A stretch of 64,000 nucleotides of DNA from Linderina pennispora (Eukaryota > Kickxellomycota > Kickxellomycetes > Kickxellales > Kickxellaceae). Shown piece by piece: positions 42,448 through 53,240 of the stretch (position 1 is the stretch's first letter; each line of letters begins with the position of its first letter). Made by a program: the position numbers and the translations under genes. The notes beneath the pieces were generated by a model. That model was not told where the DNA came from. It saw only the letters and a program-made list of their open reading frames with translations, and made no database searches. Location of the stretch: the NCBI RefSeq assembly GCF_002104995.1, contig NW_024468251.1, forward strand, positions 124,001 to 188,000, given 5' to 3'.

Positions 42448-44084
42448 CTATATCCCACACTTATAACTCTTAAGATAGCTTTGTTGCTTTGTTTCTCCTA
42501 ACTGTTGAGAAATTGCTTTTCCAATTGAACTATCTGCTGGTGTCCTGATAAGAGTTGGCTGTTTATCTCTCCCTTTAATAAGAATATCTAGCATAGAAGT
42601 ATGAATATCCTCTGAAAGTATGGAGTGCATAATGTGTAACTGTAAATTCATTACCTAACTGAAGAACATTATAAGCAACTCTATACAATGAATGGTTTCA
42701 GATCTGTATTCTCTTTGATAAATATATGGCTAGTTTCATCAAGTGTGATATTGTCTATTGCTGTTATTAGTGGATTGATATTTTGCCTCATCTGCAGAAT
42801 ATTCAACCTCTGACATTTCTGATAAACATATCTTACTTTTTGCTTGCTTACTATCTATCCAACCAATATGCATTCCTTTGTAGTTAGCTAATCCCATCTC
42901 TTCAAAAGTATGATACTGCTTAGTTGTAGGATAAGTTGACCAGAAGGAGTTTCTCTGACTTGGAACAATAGTTATATTCTCATCAACTCTTCTAAGAACT
43001 TTTTCTGTTTCAAGACCACTCTTAAGTGAATCATATATTTGATAAAGTGTAGGTCTATTGTTGAATGAAAGATTAGCTACAACTACCATTGGATCATCAT
43101 TCTTGTTTAGCTTTCTTAATAATTCCTTGCTTCTTTGATGTGATAGAGTTAAACCAATGACAATATGCTAGAGTATGCTGTTGTCTCACATAAATACAAA
43201 CAGTATACAACTACTAACTATATCAACAAGTGCCATCCATTGCTTCTCATAAGAAGTTGCAAATGTTCTGCATTTATTCATAAACTGAACTATGTTAAGA
43301 AGCAAGTTACTATTCCATTCAACTGTTTGCATCTGAGAAGAATGTACAGTTAGTTCTACCCTAGTTAAACCAGAGTTTCTATAAACATACAATGTTTCTC
43401 CAAAGTTGTGCAAAGTTGGCATAACAAATTCTGAAAGTTTGGGGGTCATTCCTGGACTTATAAAATTTAGTAAATTACAATTTTGTTAGATATATATTTG
43501 AATAATCGTTATCAGAACCATTTTTTGCTACTAGATATTTTTGGAATAGATATTTATAATTGTTGTGTCCAGAATGTTTCTGTGCTTATAATTGATTTTA
43601 AAAATACAAATTTTTTTTGCCATTTCACCCAAACTGCCATTAACATCTTGGAAAAGATTCAGTGAATATAATTTCAACCAGAAAGAAAAACTTTGCATAT
43701 TTGGGGGTAATTATCATTGGGCAACAAAATTCAATATCTCAATAGATGTGGCTAAGCAACCACAAGGAAATTATGTTCACTGAAACTTTTCCAAGATGCC
43801 GATGGCGGTTTGGGTGAAATTTTTATTTCACTGAAATTGCCAATAGTTTCAACATGTATAAATAATTGTTGTGCAGATAACTATCTCTGAATGACCTCCT
43901 TTAGAACTAAGAGGATTACGAACTTCACCACTCTCAAGAAGCTGAATAAACTTGTTGTAAATTTTGTTCTTAACTTTAACATCTCCTTTCTTTGTAAACC
44001 AGCTAATACAGTTAGAGCCAGACTTGCGTAAATCATCAACAACATCTTTCTTTTCAACTCCTCTTTCTAAAAAGTATTTATATA
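42448..44084 (-). pseudogene. Rep-like gene, copy 2, broken
   Basis: Read on the minus strand, the segment 44084-43903 (SNCISWFTKKGDVKVKNK, then IYNKFIQLLESGEVRN) continues after removal of element H3 into PKLSEFVMPTLHNFGETLY and GLTRVELTVHSSQMQTVEWN at 43440-43300. It then runs through two in-frame stops near 43185 and 43170 into a ~120-codon open piece (43089-42739) and further frameshifted sequence to about 42448. It extends the C-terminal half missing from copy 1, so the original protein was probably 550-600 residues. The upstream part is cut off by the Tc1/mariner-type element at 44085. Confidence 0.55.
43441..43899 (+). mobile_element. Hairpin element H3 (459 bp, TSD TTT)
   Basis: Ends are GGGGGTCATTCC and GAATGACCTCC, flanked by TTT at 43438-43440 and 43900-43902. 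It interrupts the Rep-like copy 2, whose frame joins correctly across the insertion, proving the boundaries. The hairpin arms are 43623-43674 and 43768-43820, with a 93-bp spacer. Confidence 0.75.
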
Positions 44085-45662
44085 CACTGAGCTGCAAAAT
44101 TGAGTCACAAAAATAAAATCCATCAATAATCTTAAATAATTTCTCAGAACGACGTTCATTGAATATGATAAAATTAAATCATGGTGTATGCCATGCACTA
44201 ATCTATTTCTTGTAGTTGTGCGCTTATCGCTTTTGAAATAAGCGAGAAACTGACTTTTTAAAAATATAAATTTTTGACTCAATTTTGCTCACAAAATTCG
44301 TCGATTATTTTCTCAATAACTAGCATAACCACCTTATGTTTTTTTGACTACAGCGATACGCACAGGCATCGAGTTCACTAATCACAAATAAACGGTTTCA
44401 TTTACTTACCTATTTATAATTTCTTAGGCCAACGCAATGTAGGTGCCAAACATGATGAATTTTGACTTTTATCAGATCATACTCATAATGAAGCCCTATA
44501 AGTGAATGGCGCATCGTATCTAGGGGATGCCACTGATCATCATACAGTAGAAACAGTATACATATCTAGCCTACTTATAGCACAATTTGCCATTTATGTG
44601 TGGATGACTTTTTCGGACATAATCTTTGCACTTTCCTGCTTCATATCCTGGGTATGTAGTCAAGGTATGTTTTATATCACCATATGCATACTAGTCAGTG
44701 TGTCCCATCCCCCTCTACTAGGGAAGCAATAGCCATAGCTGTGTAGAGATACACTGCTCAGAACTCAGAATCTGCTTTTTCTATTATTATTAGATTCTGG
44801 TTTTCTTCACAGTGTTCACAGAATAGAATACTTTCAATAGGATATTTCATTCTCACTATCACCTGTGGCGCATGTGCTTTGTATAGCAAGTACATTTGAT
44901 TTGATCTAATATGTTTTTGATCGTATGAAGCTGCTTAAAGAAGGATTAAGAAAGTTGCAAAATTTGTGATTCAGATTAAACGGCTTATCATTAGGCACAG
45001 AGATTACATATAGATATCTCATAGCATAGAGCAGGTAGCCACAGTAGTAATCTCTCTACCTATCTATATATTGTTACTATAAAAAATCATGTCATAGAAT
45101 TACATTGCTTCAATAGAGAGCTTAAGCATAGTTGTACATCATTTATAGTTGATTACTCCTTCAGTGAACTAGCTATCAAACTCATTTCTTGTCATCGTTG
45201 AGTACTAATCATGCGAATATCAACTATGCAATCAACATCTATAAGAGTGATGGCAGTGCTGAAGCGTTGATCATTTCCTTCATATTTTTCTTCACATATT
45301 GATTACATGATAGTACCATGCGTAGTTGAGCAACGTTGTGGACGAGATATTATTATTGAAGAGCGAGTGCAACAGAGTTATGGGTAGTGATTTCACATTA
45401 TTCGAAAAAAGATAAGGTGTAGAAATGGCAGTATGAAGTCAAAGTGAGTCAAATTTTTGCCTCTCCAATTTTTCTACTTTTTTACGATTGCTTCGATATC
45501 ATGCGAGGTACAACAGTTAGAGAACATGTAACTACATACTTTTATACTATGTCAAGCCCTATCACACATATATCGAATGGAAGTATCTATGTTATCTGAT
45601 GGCAATGATAGAGCATCAAAAAGTTGAAAAAATATTTTGTGACTCAATTTTGCCGCTCAGTG
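44085..45662. mobile_element. Tc1/mariner-type element, no transposase left (1578 bp)
   Basis: The left end CACTGAGCTGCAAAATTGAG (continuing TCACAAAA) and the right end, read inward on the other strand as CACTGAGCGGCAAAATTGAG (continuing TCACAAAA), match at 27 of 28 positions. Both sides carry TA (44083-44084 and 45663-45664). TIR start CACTG, TA duplication and 1.6-kb size are classic for Tc1/mariner. The interior shows no transposase reading frame, so it is decayed or non-autonomous. The left flank is the Rep-like copy 2 and the right flank is the interior of hairpin element H4. Confidence 0.75.
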
Positions 45663-45664
45663 TA

Positions 45665-45975
45665 CTTGATTTTAAAAATATAAATATTTTTTTTGCCATT
45701 TTACCCAAACTGCCATCGGCATTTTTAAAAAGTTTCAGTGAACATAATTTCCTTGTGGTTGCTTAGCCACATCTATTGAAATATTGAATTTTGTTGCCCA
45801 ATGATAATTAACCCCTAATATGCAAAGTTTTTCTTTCTGGTTGAAATTATATTCACTGAATCTTTTCCAAGATGTTAATGGCAGTTTGGGTGAAATTTTT
45901 ATTTCACTGAAATTGCCACTAGATACAGCATATATAAATAATTGATGGGTAGATAGGTATCTCTGTATAACCCCC
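45665..45975 (+). mobile_element. Hairpin element H4, 5'-truncated, hairpin module inverted
   Basis: The right end ATAACCCCC at 45967-45975 and the immediate flanks of the hairpin match H2 and H3. The module itself (arms ~45699-45750 and 45844-45896, spacer 45751-45843) reads as the reverse complement of the module in H3, including sequence variants that distinguish H3's two arms. The left terminus is missing at the junction with the Tc1/mariner-type element. Confidence 0.65.
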
Positions 45976-46039
45976 ATAGATATATAACACCTCCTTATGC
46001 TACTGCTAATTCTCTAGCACACCAAACAGAAACTCCTTA

Positions 46040-46680
46040 TAGACAATGCTATGGCTATATAAGGCCTCCTGTGCAACAATAGCAATATTGGGAATTGCTA
46101 TCTACTCATGCAACAACTCGATAATGTGTTGATAACCCTAATTCGAAGTGGTGCTCTGGTCAGCACTGACAGTTGGCAGCTAAATTGATCAGCTGATCAA
46201 TCACATCTTGCCAATAAGCACTGAGAGCAACGATGAGCTGCTACTGCCCAGCAAGCTAGCAATGACCAATATCCTGTTAGTAGGGAAGTGAATATCAATG
46301 TCTTTGAGCCTGAATGCAACCTTTTCTGGCTGCTCCTTCTGGTTCTTCCTACTGGCTGTTCAACGAAGCATCTGAATGGGTCGAAGTGTCATCTAATGGT
46401 GTATTCTTGTCGACCTTCACATTATACTCCAAATTAATCGAGTTGTCCTTCCCCTTTATGACCCAGACCAGTCTGGCCTAGACAAATCCCAGAATATCAC
46501 CGCTGCCATCTACTCGACAGATCCGCTCTTCGAGGTCCTGGGCCATGAATAGATACGTTTCAGCAACATAGCCAGAAATGACCCAGCTCAAATAGTTGGG
46601 GAAATGCTCCAGTGAAATTCGCAGGAGCTGATATACTGAGATCGTTGTGAACGCAATCTCAGCATTGGTTTAATATCTGA
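46040..46680 (-). pseudogene. ABC transporter (ABCC) fragment, inverted copy
   Basis: The reverse complement closely matches 50110-50760, including the same in-frame TAG and TGA codons around GKM-x-LIS. It encodes part of the first transmembrane domain and linker of an ABCC (MRP/Ycf1-like) transporter. The stop codons shared with the other copy show that decay preceded the duplication. Together the two copies form an inverted pair flanking the P450 gene. Confidence 0.65.
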
Positions 46681-47485
46681 ATATGCCGGTATACGACACA
46701 TGTATCATTACCATGACGATCATCGGTGACAGAGAAGAGACGATAGATGCATTTTATTGCAGATTATGTTAGAATCTCAAGATCTGATTAATGTGATTTC
46801 TACACTTTTTCTATCCTATTCTTTTCTTATTTTTGATTGTGCAACCTGGGCGATGTTATAAAACCTTTGCACTCGCATCTTCCTTCCTTTTTCTCTTTAG
46901 CTTTTCTCATCAGTATATGTTCCTTGACTCAATCACTTTCTACTGTTACATTCACACCACTTGCACATATCGCGATTAAGATATCACTGCCTAACAGCTT
47001 ATGCATAATCCGTGCTATATGAAAGGTACATACAATCACATATTATGCATTTTTCCCTACTTGGTATTTGCTTCCTCTTTTTGCCCTACGTCACCCACCA
47101 TGTGCTCTTGACCTACAACACAACAATGGCCCCTGTGTTATGCCTCTAGCCATTAGAGCACCATCAGCTAGATATATACCAATCTTGTTTGCTCGGATGA
47201 CCGAGCAAGAGTTATGAGGTGGCTAATCAGACAATACCAAATGGCAATATGGAGGCTGGTGCTCAGCCAATTAAAATTGACAAACGCTAATAGAGGAAAC
47301 TCCACCAGCTATCAAATGTCAGCCAGCACGGAGAACTTGCTATTATAATTTATTGCAAATGAAGCTGTTTCACGAGCGATTAAACCCATCTTTTGTCTTT
47401 CTTCCCTCTAGCTTCATCCATTTTTAAAACGTAAAACATAGAACGCACTGCATTTATATATCATTCCTCTCTATAGTAGGCAATA
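46681..47485. other. Upstream region of the P450 gene
   Basis: No gene recognised. A TATA-like TTTATATATC lies near 47453, about 30 bases upstream of the P450 ATG. Confidence 0.4.
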
Positions 47486-49062
47486 ATGGCGATACTTTTC
47501 AGCATCTTTTTTCATGGTGTGGATATCTTGCTAGACCACCTCAGCAGCGTTTGTCTCACCAAGCTTTTATTTTCTATTGGAGCTCTTCTGATAGGCTACA
47601 AAGCCATCTATGCACTGTGCTTTTCGCCGCTTCACCATATTCCTGGCCCCTTTCTTGCACGTATTACAAGCAAACGCAACCAGATAATCAGTGTGATGGG
47701 CAAAAGTGGACAATACGCGCAACACGAATACGACACATACGGCGAGCTGTACTTGCTGGAACCCTATGCTGTGGCTATTTCAAACCCATCAGATGTTCGC
47801 ATTGCCCTTGGTTCACATGCTTTCCGCAAAGCCAGCTTTTATGAAGCAGTGGACATTTTTGGAATTCCAAACACATTCAGTGCCACAGACCCGGGCTTTG
47901 CTGTCATGAGAAGACGTCAGCTAGGACCATATTTCAACCCAGTATACCTAGGGAAGATGGAGCATGCAGTTATGAAACATGGATACCTTGCGTTGAAGGA
48001 TGTGTGGGAAGAGCAGATTGGTCAAAGTGCCAATGGCAAGGTCAACATCAATTACATGAACGACTTCAGTCTGGCGACCTTCGATATTATTGGCGCTTTA
48101 GCGTTTGGCCAAGAATTCAATAGTCTCAAGCACAACGACGACAAAGTGGCCAAATGGGGCACTGCAACAATCATTTTGAATGTCGCTCGTGCAGCTTTCC
48201 CACTCACAAAGTACTTCCCATTCTCACTGCTTCTCCGACCCCTGGAGGTGAGATTCAGATGCCTATCCGAATTCTGTGACAAGGCAATTGCCAGCCGCAA
48301 GGAACTGCTTCGTACTGGCACAGAAAAGCCTGTGGACCTCCTTCAGGCCTTTATTGATGCGGAGGATCCGGAGTCGAAGACCAGAATGGACAGCCTCCAA
48401 GTCAAGGTTGAATCAATCATTGCCATGATTGCAGGCATCAATACGACGACAGTCTCGCTCGCATGGACTGTATTCCACCTGATGGTCCACCCTGAGATAT
48501 ATGTGAAGGCAAGAGATCAGGTTCGCAGCAACTTCCCTGTCGGCCATATCATCACCTATGCTGAAGCCAGAAGCAAGCTGCCATTCGTCGAAGCATGTCT
48601 ATATGAATCCCTTCGTCTCTGCCCTGTATTCGGTGGTTATCTTCCCCGTGTTTCACCTCCAGGTGGCATCACACTTCAGGGCCATTTCATACCTCCTGGA
48701 ATTGAGATTCATGTCAATTTCCCTGGTGCCAACCACCATGTCGGCACATGGACGGACCCGCTAAAGTACGATCCGACCAGGTTCCTCAATAACGAAGAAG
48801 CTTACCGCAACCTGCTCACCTTTGCCCCTGGTGTCCGCGTATGTCCTGGACGGCACCTTGCCAAAATCGAAATGTTGACCATGCCTGTCAAATATGCTGA
48901 AAGATTTCGATATGGCGCTGCCTGAGGACTATACCCATCTTGGGCCAAATGTCCTAGGATAGGAATGGCTTCCCGAAGAAGATGGAGCTTGCACGGATGT
49001 CAATCCTTGAGCCTGCAAACCCAAAGCGTGACTGTCGTGTGATTCTTACCAAGCGCTCATAA
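47486..49062 (+). CDS. Cytochrome P450, C-terminus frameshifted
   Basis: The open frame gives 479 residues and stops at 48925; homology continues in shifted frames to the TAA at 49060-49062. It has an N-terminal membrane anchor (LLFSIGALLIGYKAIYAL), the proline hinge HHIPGPF, I-helix AGINTTTVSLAW, K-helix ESLRL (ExxR), and the heme-binding loop FAPGVRVCPGRHLA with its cysteine ligand. After KIEMLTMPVK the frame breaks near 48893. The expected tail (PEDYTHLGPNV, then RMSILEPANPKRDCRVILTK) is found using two one-base shifts (~48893 and ~48956). The heme site is upstream of both, but loss of the last ~45 residues would probably harm folding. Fungal microsomal P450, substrate unknown. It sits alone between two inverted ABC-transporter relics. 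Confidence 0.8.
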
Positions 49063-49399
49063 TAGGAGTATGGTGCAATAGCAAAACCAATTGAGACGAT
49101 AAACGTGAAGTTATAAAATATGAAACGTGGAATTGTTGGAATACAGGTAAACTTAACGTGGTATAAGCTAAGTGAAAGTAAAGAAATGGAAAAGGCCTAT
49201 TGTGCACATAAACGAAAAGTGAGAGTGGAACTCGAGTTTATTTGATGAAAAAGCGAGGCTTAGATGATTTATGAAAGATATATGGCTGAAAAGAATGGCG
49301 CAAAGCAGAGAGAGGAATTGACCTGCAGCAAGGTAATCGACTTCACAAACGAAAGATAGTAGAAAGTCCGTGGACAGATAAAATCTACCAAACACTACC

Positions 49400-51130
49400 G
49401 TGGGTGGCACTCCAGCAAAAACAATCCATAGTGCATATCTAGATGCATTCAGGCTGTTCGTCTTCACACTCCTAAATATGCAGCGTATTGACCAGCTGGA
49501 GTGGATCAGCTGGCATATTGATTTCCGTATGAAGGGTCTCTTGGTTGGCGAGCTGTCTACCAAGACCTTGAATCATCATTCAAAGGGATCACTTGGGGGC
49601 ACCATTGGCGATGGTGATGAGGATATCAGCGACAATGGATAGTAGTCGGCATAGGAAGTGACAAATGGAACAATAATGAACCAGCTCACTACAACTCTCA
49701 ACTGTGTCACCAAAGTTATCACCTACCTGGATGAACTATACAAGCTGCCTCTATCAGCAGCCATTGGTGCTATTTACATGTTCAAGCTGCTGGAATGGTT
49801 ATTGCTCATCGGATTCTTGATTGTGATTCCCTACTACCCACTGACAAGGAAACTATTCAGCTACCTATTGGATCTAGAGGAGAAAACTTCAGAGCTGAGT
49901 GACAAGCATGTGGAAGTGATAACAGGGCTTTTGCAAGGAAGTAAGGATGCAGAAAACTATGGCTTAGAGTTTCAGTTCCACAAAAAGATCGATATGTACC
50001 ATGAAAAGTAGCTGGGTTCAATGTGGAGATGGTTTCTCAGGAGGGCCTATGCATCCATCATCACCACACTATCGCTGATGATCATCATAGCACTGACAAT
50101 TGCATCATATACCAACATATTTGGACATTAGATCAATGCTGAGATTGCATTCACAATGATCTCGGTGTTTCAGCTCTTGCAAATATCATTAGAGCATTTC
50201 CCCGACTATTTGAGCTGGGTCATTTTGGGTTATGTGTTACTGAAACATATCGATTCATACCTTGCGATATCTCTGGCCTAGGACCTCGAAGTGTGGATCT
50301 GTCAAGTAGATGGCAGTGGTGATATTCTGGGATTTGTCTAGGCCAGACTGGTCTGGGTCATAAAGGGGAAGGACAACTCGATTAATTTGGAGTATAATGT
50401 GAAGGTCGACAAGAATACACCATTAGATGACACTTCGACCCATTCAGATGCTTCGTTGAACAGCCAGTAGGAAGAACCAGAAGGAGCAGCCAGAAAAGGT
50501 TGCATTCAGGCTCAAAGACATTGATATTCACTTCCCTACTAACAGGATATTGGTCATTGCTAGCTTGCTGGGCAGTAGCAGCTCATCGTTGCTCTCAGTG
50601 CTTATTGGCAAGATGTGATTGATTAGCTGATCAATTTAGCTGCCAACTGTCAGTGCTGACCAGAGCACCACTTCGAATTAGGATTATCAACACATTATCA
50701 AGTTGCTGTGTGAGTAGATGGTGATTCACAATATTGCCTATATTACACATGTTGTGATACTAGTAACTTAACATAGCATATAATTAGTGACTATAAAGAA
50801 ACTGAGGAGAGCAGCAGAGGCACTGGTGTGTACTGAACTATATAGTAGAGCTAATATACTCCTGTATAAGCACTGTGGCATAGATCTAGGGATCAGGATC
50901 AGCTATTCAATAGGAGGCATAGCTGTGCAATACCACCATCTATGAGAGCATCCTGTTTGGTAAGCTTTATAATTAGCAGCCCTATGAGGAATCACTGTAT
51001 GTCTGTATGCTGAAACCCAATCTGCAGACTCTGACTGCCAGTGACTAGACTGAGCTTGGTAAGCATGGTATGACACTATTGAATGGCCTAAACCAGTATG
51101 TTGCATTGGTGAGTATGTTTGAGGATATGA
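49400..51130 (+). pseudogene. ABC transporter (ABCC/MRP-type) relic rich in TAG codons
   Basis: One frame runs from FRMKGLLVGELSTKTL (near 49530) through DELYKLPLSAAIGAIYMFKL, YYPLTRKLFSYLLDLEEKTS, HVEVITGLLQG, RWFLRRAYASIITTLSLMI and ISVFQLLQISLEHFPDYLSW (near 50210). Part of the first nucleotide-binding domain follows (PTIYESILFGKLYN-like, then MLKPNLQTLT, TELGKHGMTLLNG near 50930-51090). This is the first half of an ABCC full transporter. In-frame stops near 49640, 50009, 50130, 50279, 50340 and 50468 are all TAG at sites where family members have Gln. One TGA pair lies near 50615-50630. The nucleotide-binding part also has stop-for-Gln codons. Confidence 0.65.
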
Positions 51131-51389
51131 ACTATTAAATTGGGTTAGGCTGTATTGCCTATAGAAAAGAGAATATATTTGGAAAGGACATACTAAGGCA
51201 GTCTTAAAGAGAAATAGGGTGTTAGTGAAAAAAAAAAAAAGGAAAGAGCAAGCTGACCAGTAACTAGACCAATTTGAGAATAAAAGAATATATAAAAGAG
51301 AAGGAGAATTGATTAAATTTACTAATGTACCCCCATTTGACAAAATCATTTTAATTCTAATATCTCTCCTACAGTATTCAAACTTTATA

Positions 51390-51974
51390 ATGGGAGCCTT
51401 TTGGTAAAGAAGTTGGCAGTTTGATGATTAGTCAGAATATGATGATATTGATAAGCTTATCATCAAATATTTGACTAGCTAAGATAATGCCACAAATATA
51501 GCACTTGCTGTAATAAGTAGTTTTGCCATCCTATAGATCTGCTACTATTGCTGTATTATCACAGAATATTAAGTACCTCTCAACTAGGAAGCCTGCCTCT
51601 AGTAGAAAACCTATAATTGATTTACAGTCTTTAGTTCTATAGTTAAGGCAATTGTTTTGATTTAGGTATTAACTATAGAGTAGCACTATGATATTTGGTA
51701 GATCTCTAGGATACTATGGCTCTAGCAAGGAGGATAGCATACCCAATAATCATCTCCTTTTATAAAATCAGATTATAGGAAGCAGATATGTATGTGCATA
51801 GGATTTGGTTAGTATAAGGTAAGAGCTGAGGCAATCAGTATAATATTGGGTCTCATAACTATAGCTGAAAATTAGAGTGGCCTAATAATAGATACTATTT
51901 GAAAAGGATATGCTATTAGTAAGTAGGCTATAGCACAACTACTATATAGGTCTATATATTAAGCTAACTAGACT
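51390..51974 (-). mobile_element. Ty1/copia reverse-transcriptase/RNase H relic
   Basis: On the minus strand a broken frame reads FLVERYLIFCDNTAIVADL, then CYICGIILASQIFDDKLIN, and in a shifted frame HILTNHQTANFFTKRLPL. These match the C-terminal RNase H of copia elements (CDN-x-x-A-I ... Q-x-A-D-x-x-T-K-x-L-P). Several in-frame stops. The upstream end is cut at 51975 by a copy of hairpin element H1. Confidence 0.55.
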
Positions 51975-52226
51975 GGAGGCCATTCATAAATATAAAAGTT
52001 TAAAGAAACTAAATATCTGTTAACAGAATAACCAATTAACAAATAAGAAATCAATTACTAACAGTAGATAAATATTTTAAAAAACAGAATGTTTAGCAAT
52101 GGCCAAAAAGATTCTAGCAACTAGATTAACAAACAAACAAAGATGCCAAATATGGTGCTTCTACGAAACCCCCTTCGGCATCCTGAAAAATTTCAGTTGA
52201 TACACAATTAATATGCTTCTACTGAG
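51975..52226 (-). mobile_element. Partial inverted copy of hairpin element H1
   Basis: The reverse complement matches 39383-39624 nearly base for base. It begins at the element terminus GGAGGCCATTC, includes one palindrome arm (52142-52201), and stops in the hairpin loop (CTTCTACTGAG), where the DIRS element is inserted. The other arm is not found on the far side of the DIRS element. Confidence 0.75.
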
Positions 52227-52236
52227 ATTAGTCATC

Positions 52237-52410
52237 ACAGCAGTGACTGCTGGTTGGGAACCTTTCTGTATTAAAGACCGAAATTAAGATAGAAATTTAA
52301 AATGAAATTTTAGATGAAATCATAAATGAAACGTGGAGGGTGAGCTTCTGAGTATCATCCAACATGTATAAAAAAGGGGAGCTAGTACCTCTATGGATGA
52401 GCTCCTTACC
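52237..52410 (+). repeat. DIRS left inverted terminal repeat
   Basis: It pairs with 56174-56347 over ~174 bases with a few mismatches (for example CCAACATGT here against CCGACACGT on the other end). It holds the TATA-like GTATAAAAAAGG and probably the start of transcription. Confidence 0.85.
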
Positions 52411-52481
52411 TTTCAATTTTTCGGCAAAAATCGCCAAATTTTCATTAAAGGCCACCCTATTATCTCTAATTAACTTTCACA

Positions 52482-53240
52482 ATGTCTGACATCCAAATCC
52501 GCATTCAACAACTTGAACACGCCCTAGCCGCTATGGGCGTAACTCCTGGCGCTACACTATCACCGCTTAGCTCTGATTTCTCCTTTGACGAAGACACGCT
52601 ATCTTCAGTCCCTGCAGCTACCCTCCCTGTCTACGCATCATTACTAGAAGACCAAGATCGCCGTCACCTGCTAGCTGCCACAGCAAGAAACCGAGACCGC
52701 TCCTTCGAAACTCCAGAATTTCGCATCCACTGGCCAGCTATACGTGACCAGGCCACAGATAAAGCCCTTACAGAAATCCAGTTTCTTATCTCAGGGATCT
52801 TTCGTATCCTGGATGATGCCCTACTACGTGCCTCACATCGACCAGATGGTTTTCCCCTCAGTGACTTCGCACGCCTTGCCAACAACCTCTATTTGTTGGC
52901 GGCAGATGCAGCATCATTTGTCACAGCCCAGCGCATTAGGCGCATATATGTGGCTCATGGTTTGCCCCCACCACGCAACATTGACCCAGCTAAGGGCATG
53001 GCAGATGTCATCGAGGATATTCTCCACCAGAAAGAAGTGGCTCGAAAACTGGCATGCCCTATGGCAACCCGCAGACACAAAACCCGCTTCCAGAACCAGG
53101 GAAACGTGGGTACCCCACCCCCTCCTATACACAGCCGACAACCAGCAGAACCTCAGCGCAACTGGAGCAATCACAGTACCAGCAATACCAATGGCCAACA
53201 GCGCAACCAAAGAGCCCCACGCCATCCAACCCAACACTAA
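52482..53240 (+). CDS. DIRS ORF1, Gag-like protein (252 aa)
   Basis: MSDIQIRIQQLEHALAAMG opens with a short coiled coil, followed by a helical domain (TDKALTEIQFLISGIFRILD, FARLANNLYLLAADAASF) and a basic Gln/Asn-rich tail. No zinc knuckle is visible, as is usual for DIRS Gag-like proteins. The frame is intact. Its 3' end overlaps the 5' part of the RT frame. Confidence 0.75.
   Translation: MSDIQIRIQQLEHALAAMGVTPGATLSPLSSDFSFDEDTLSSVPAATLPVYASLLEDQDRRHLLAATARNRDRSFETPEFRIHWPAIRDQATDKALTEIQFLISGIFRILDDALLRASHRPDGFPLSDFARLANNLYLLAADAASFVTAQRIRRIYVAHGLPPPRNIDPAKGMADVIEDILHQKEVARKLACPMATRRHKTRFQNQGNVGTPPPPIHSRQPAEPQRNWSNHSTSNTNGQQRNQRAPRHPTQH

Noticed and set aside
49640-50470. A non-standard code (TAG = Gln) for the organism
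   Set aside because: TGA codons also interrupt the relic, and intact genes in the window do not contain in-frame TAG. C-to-T mutation in repeats is a simpler explanation.
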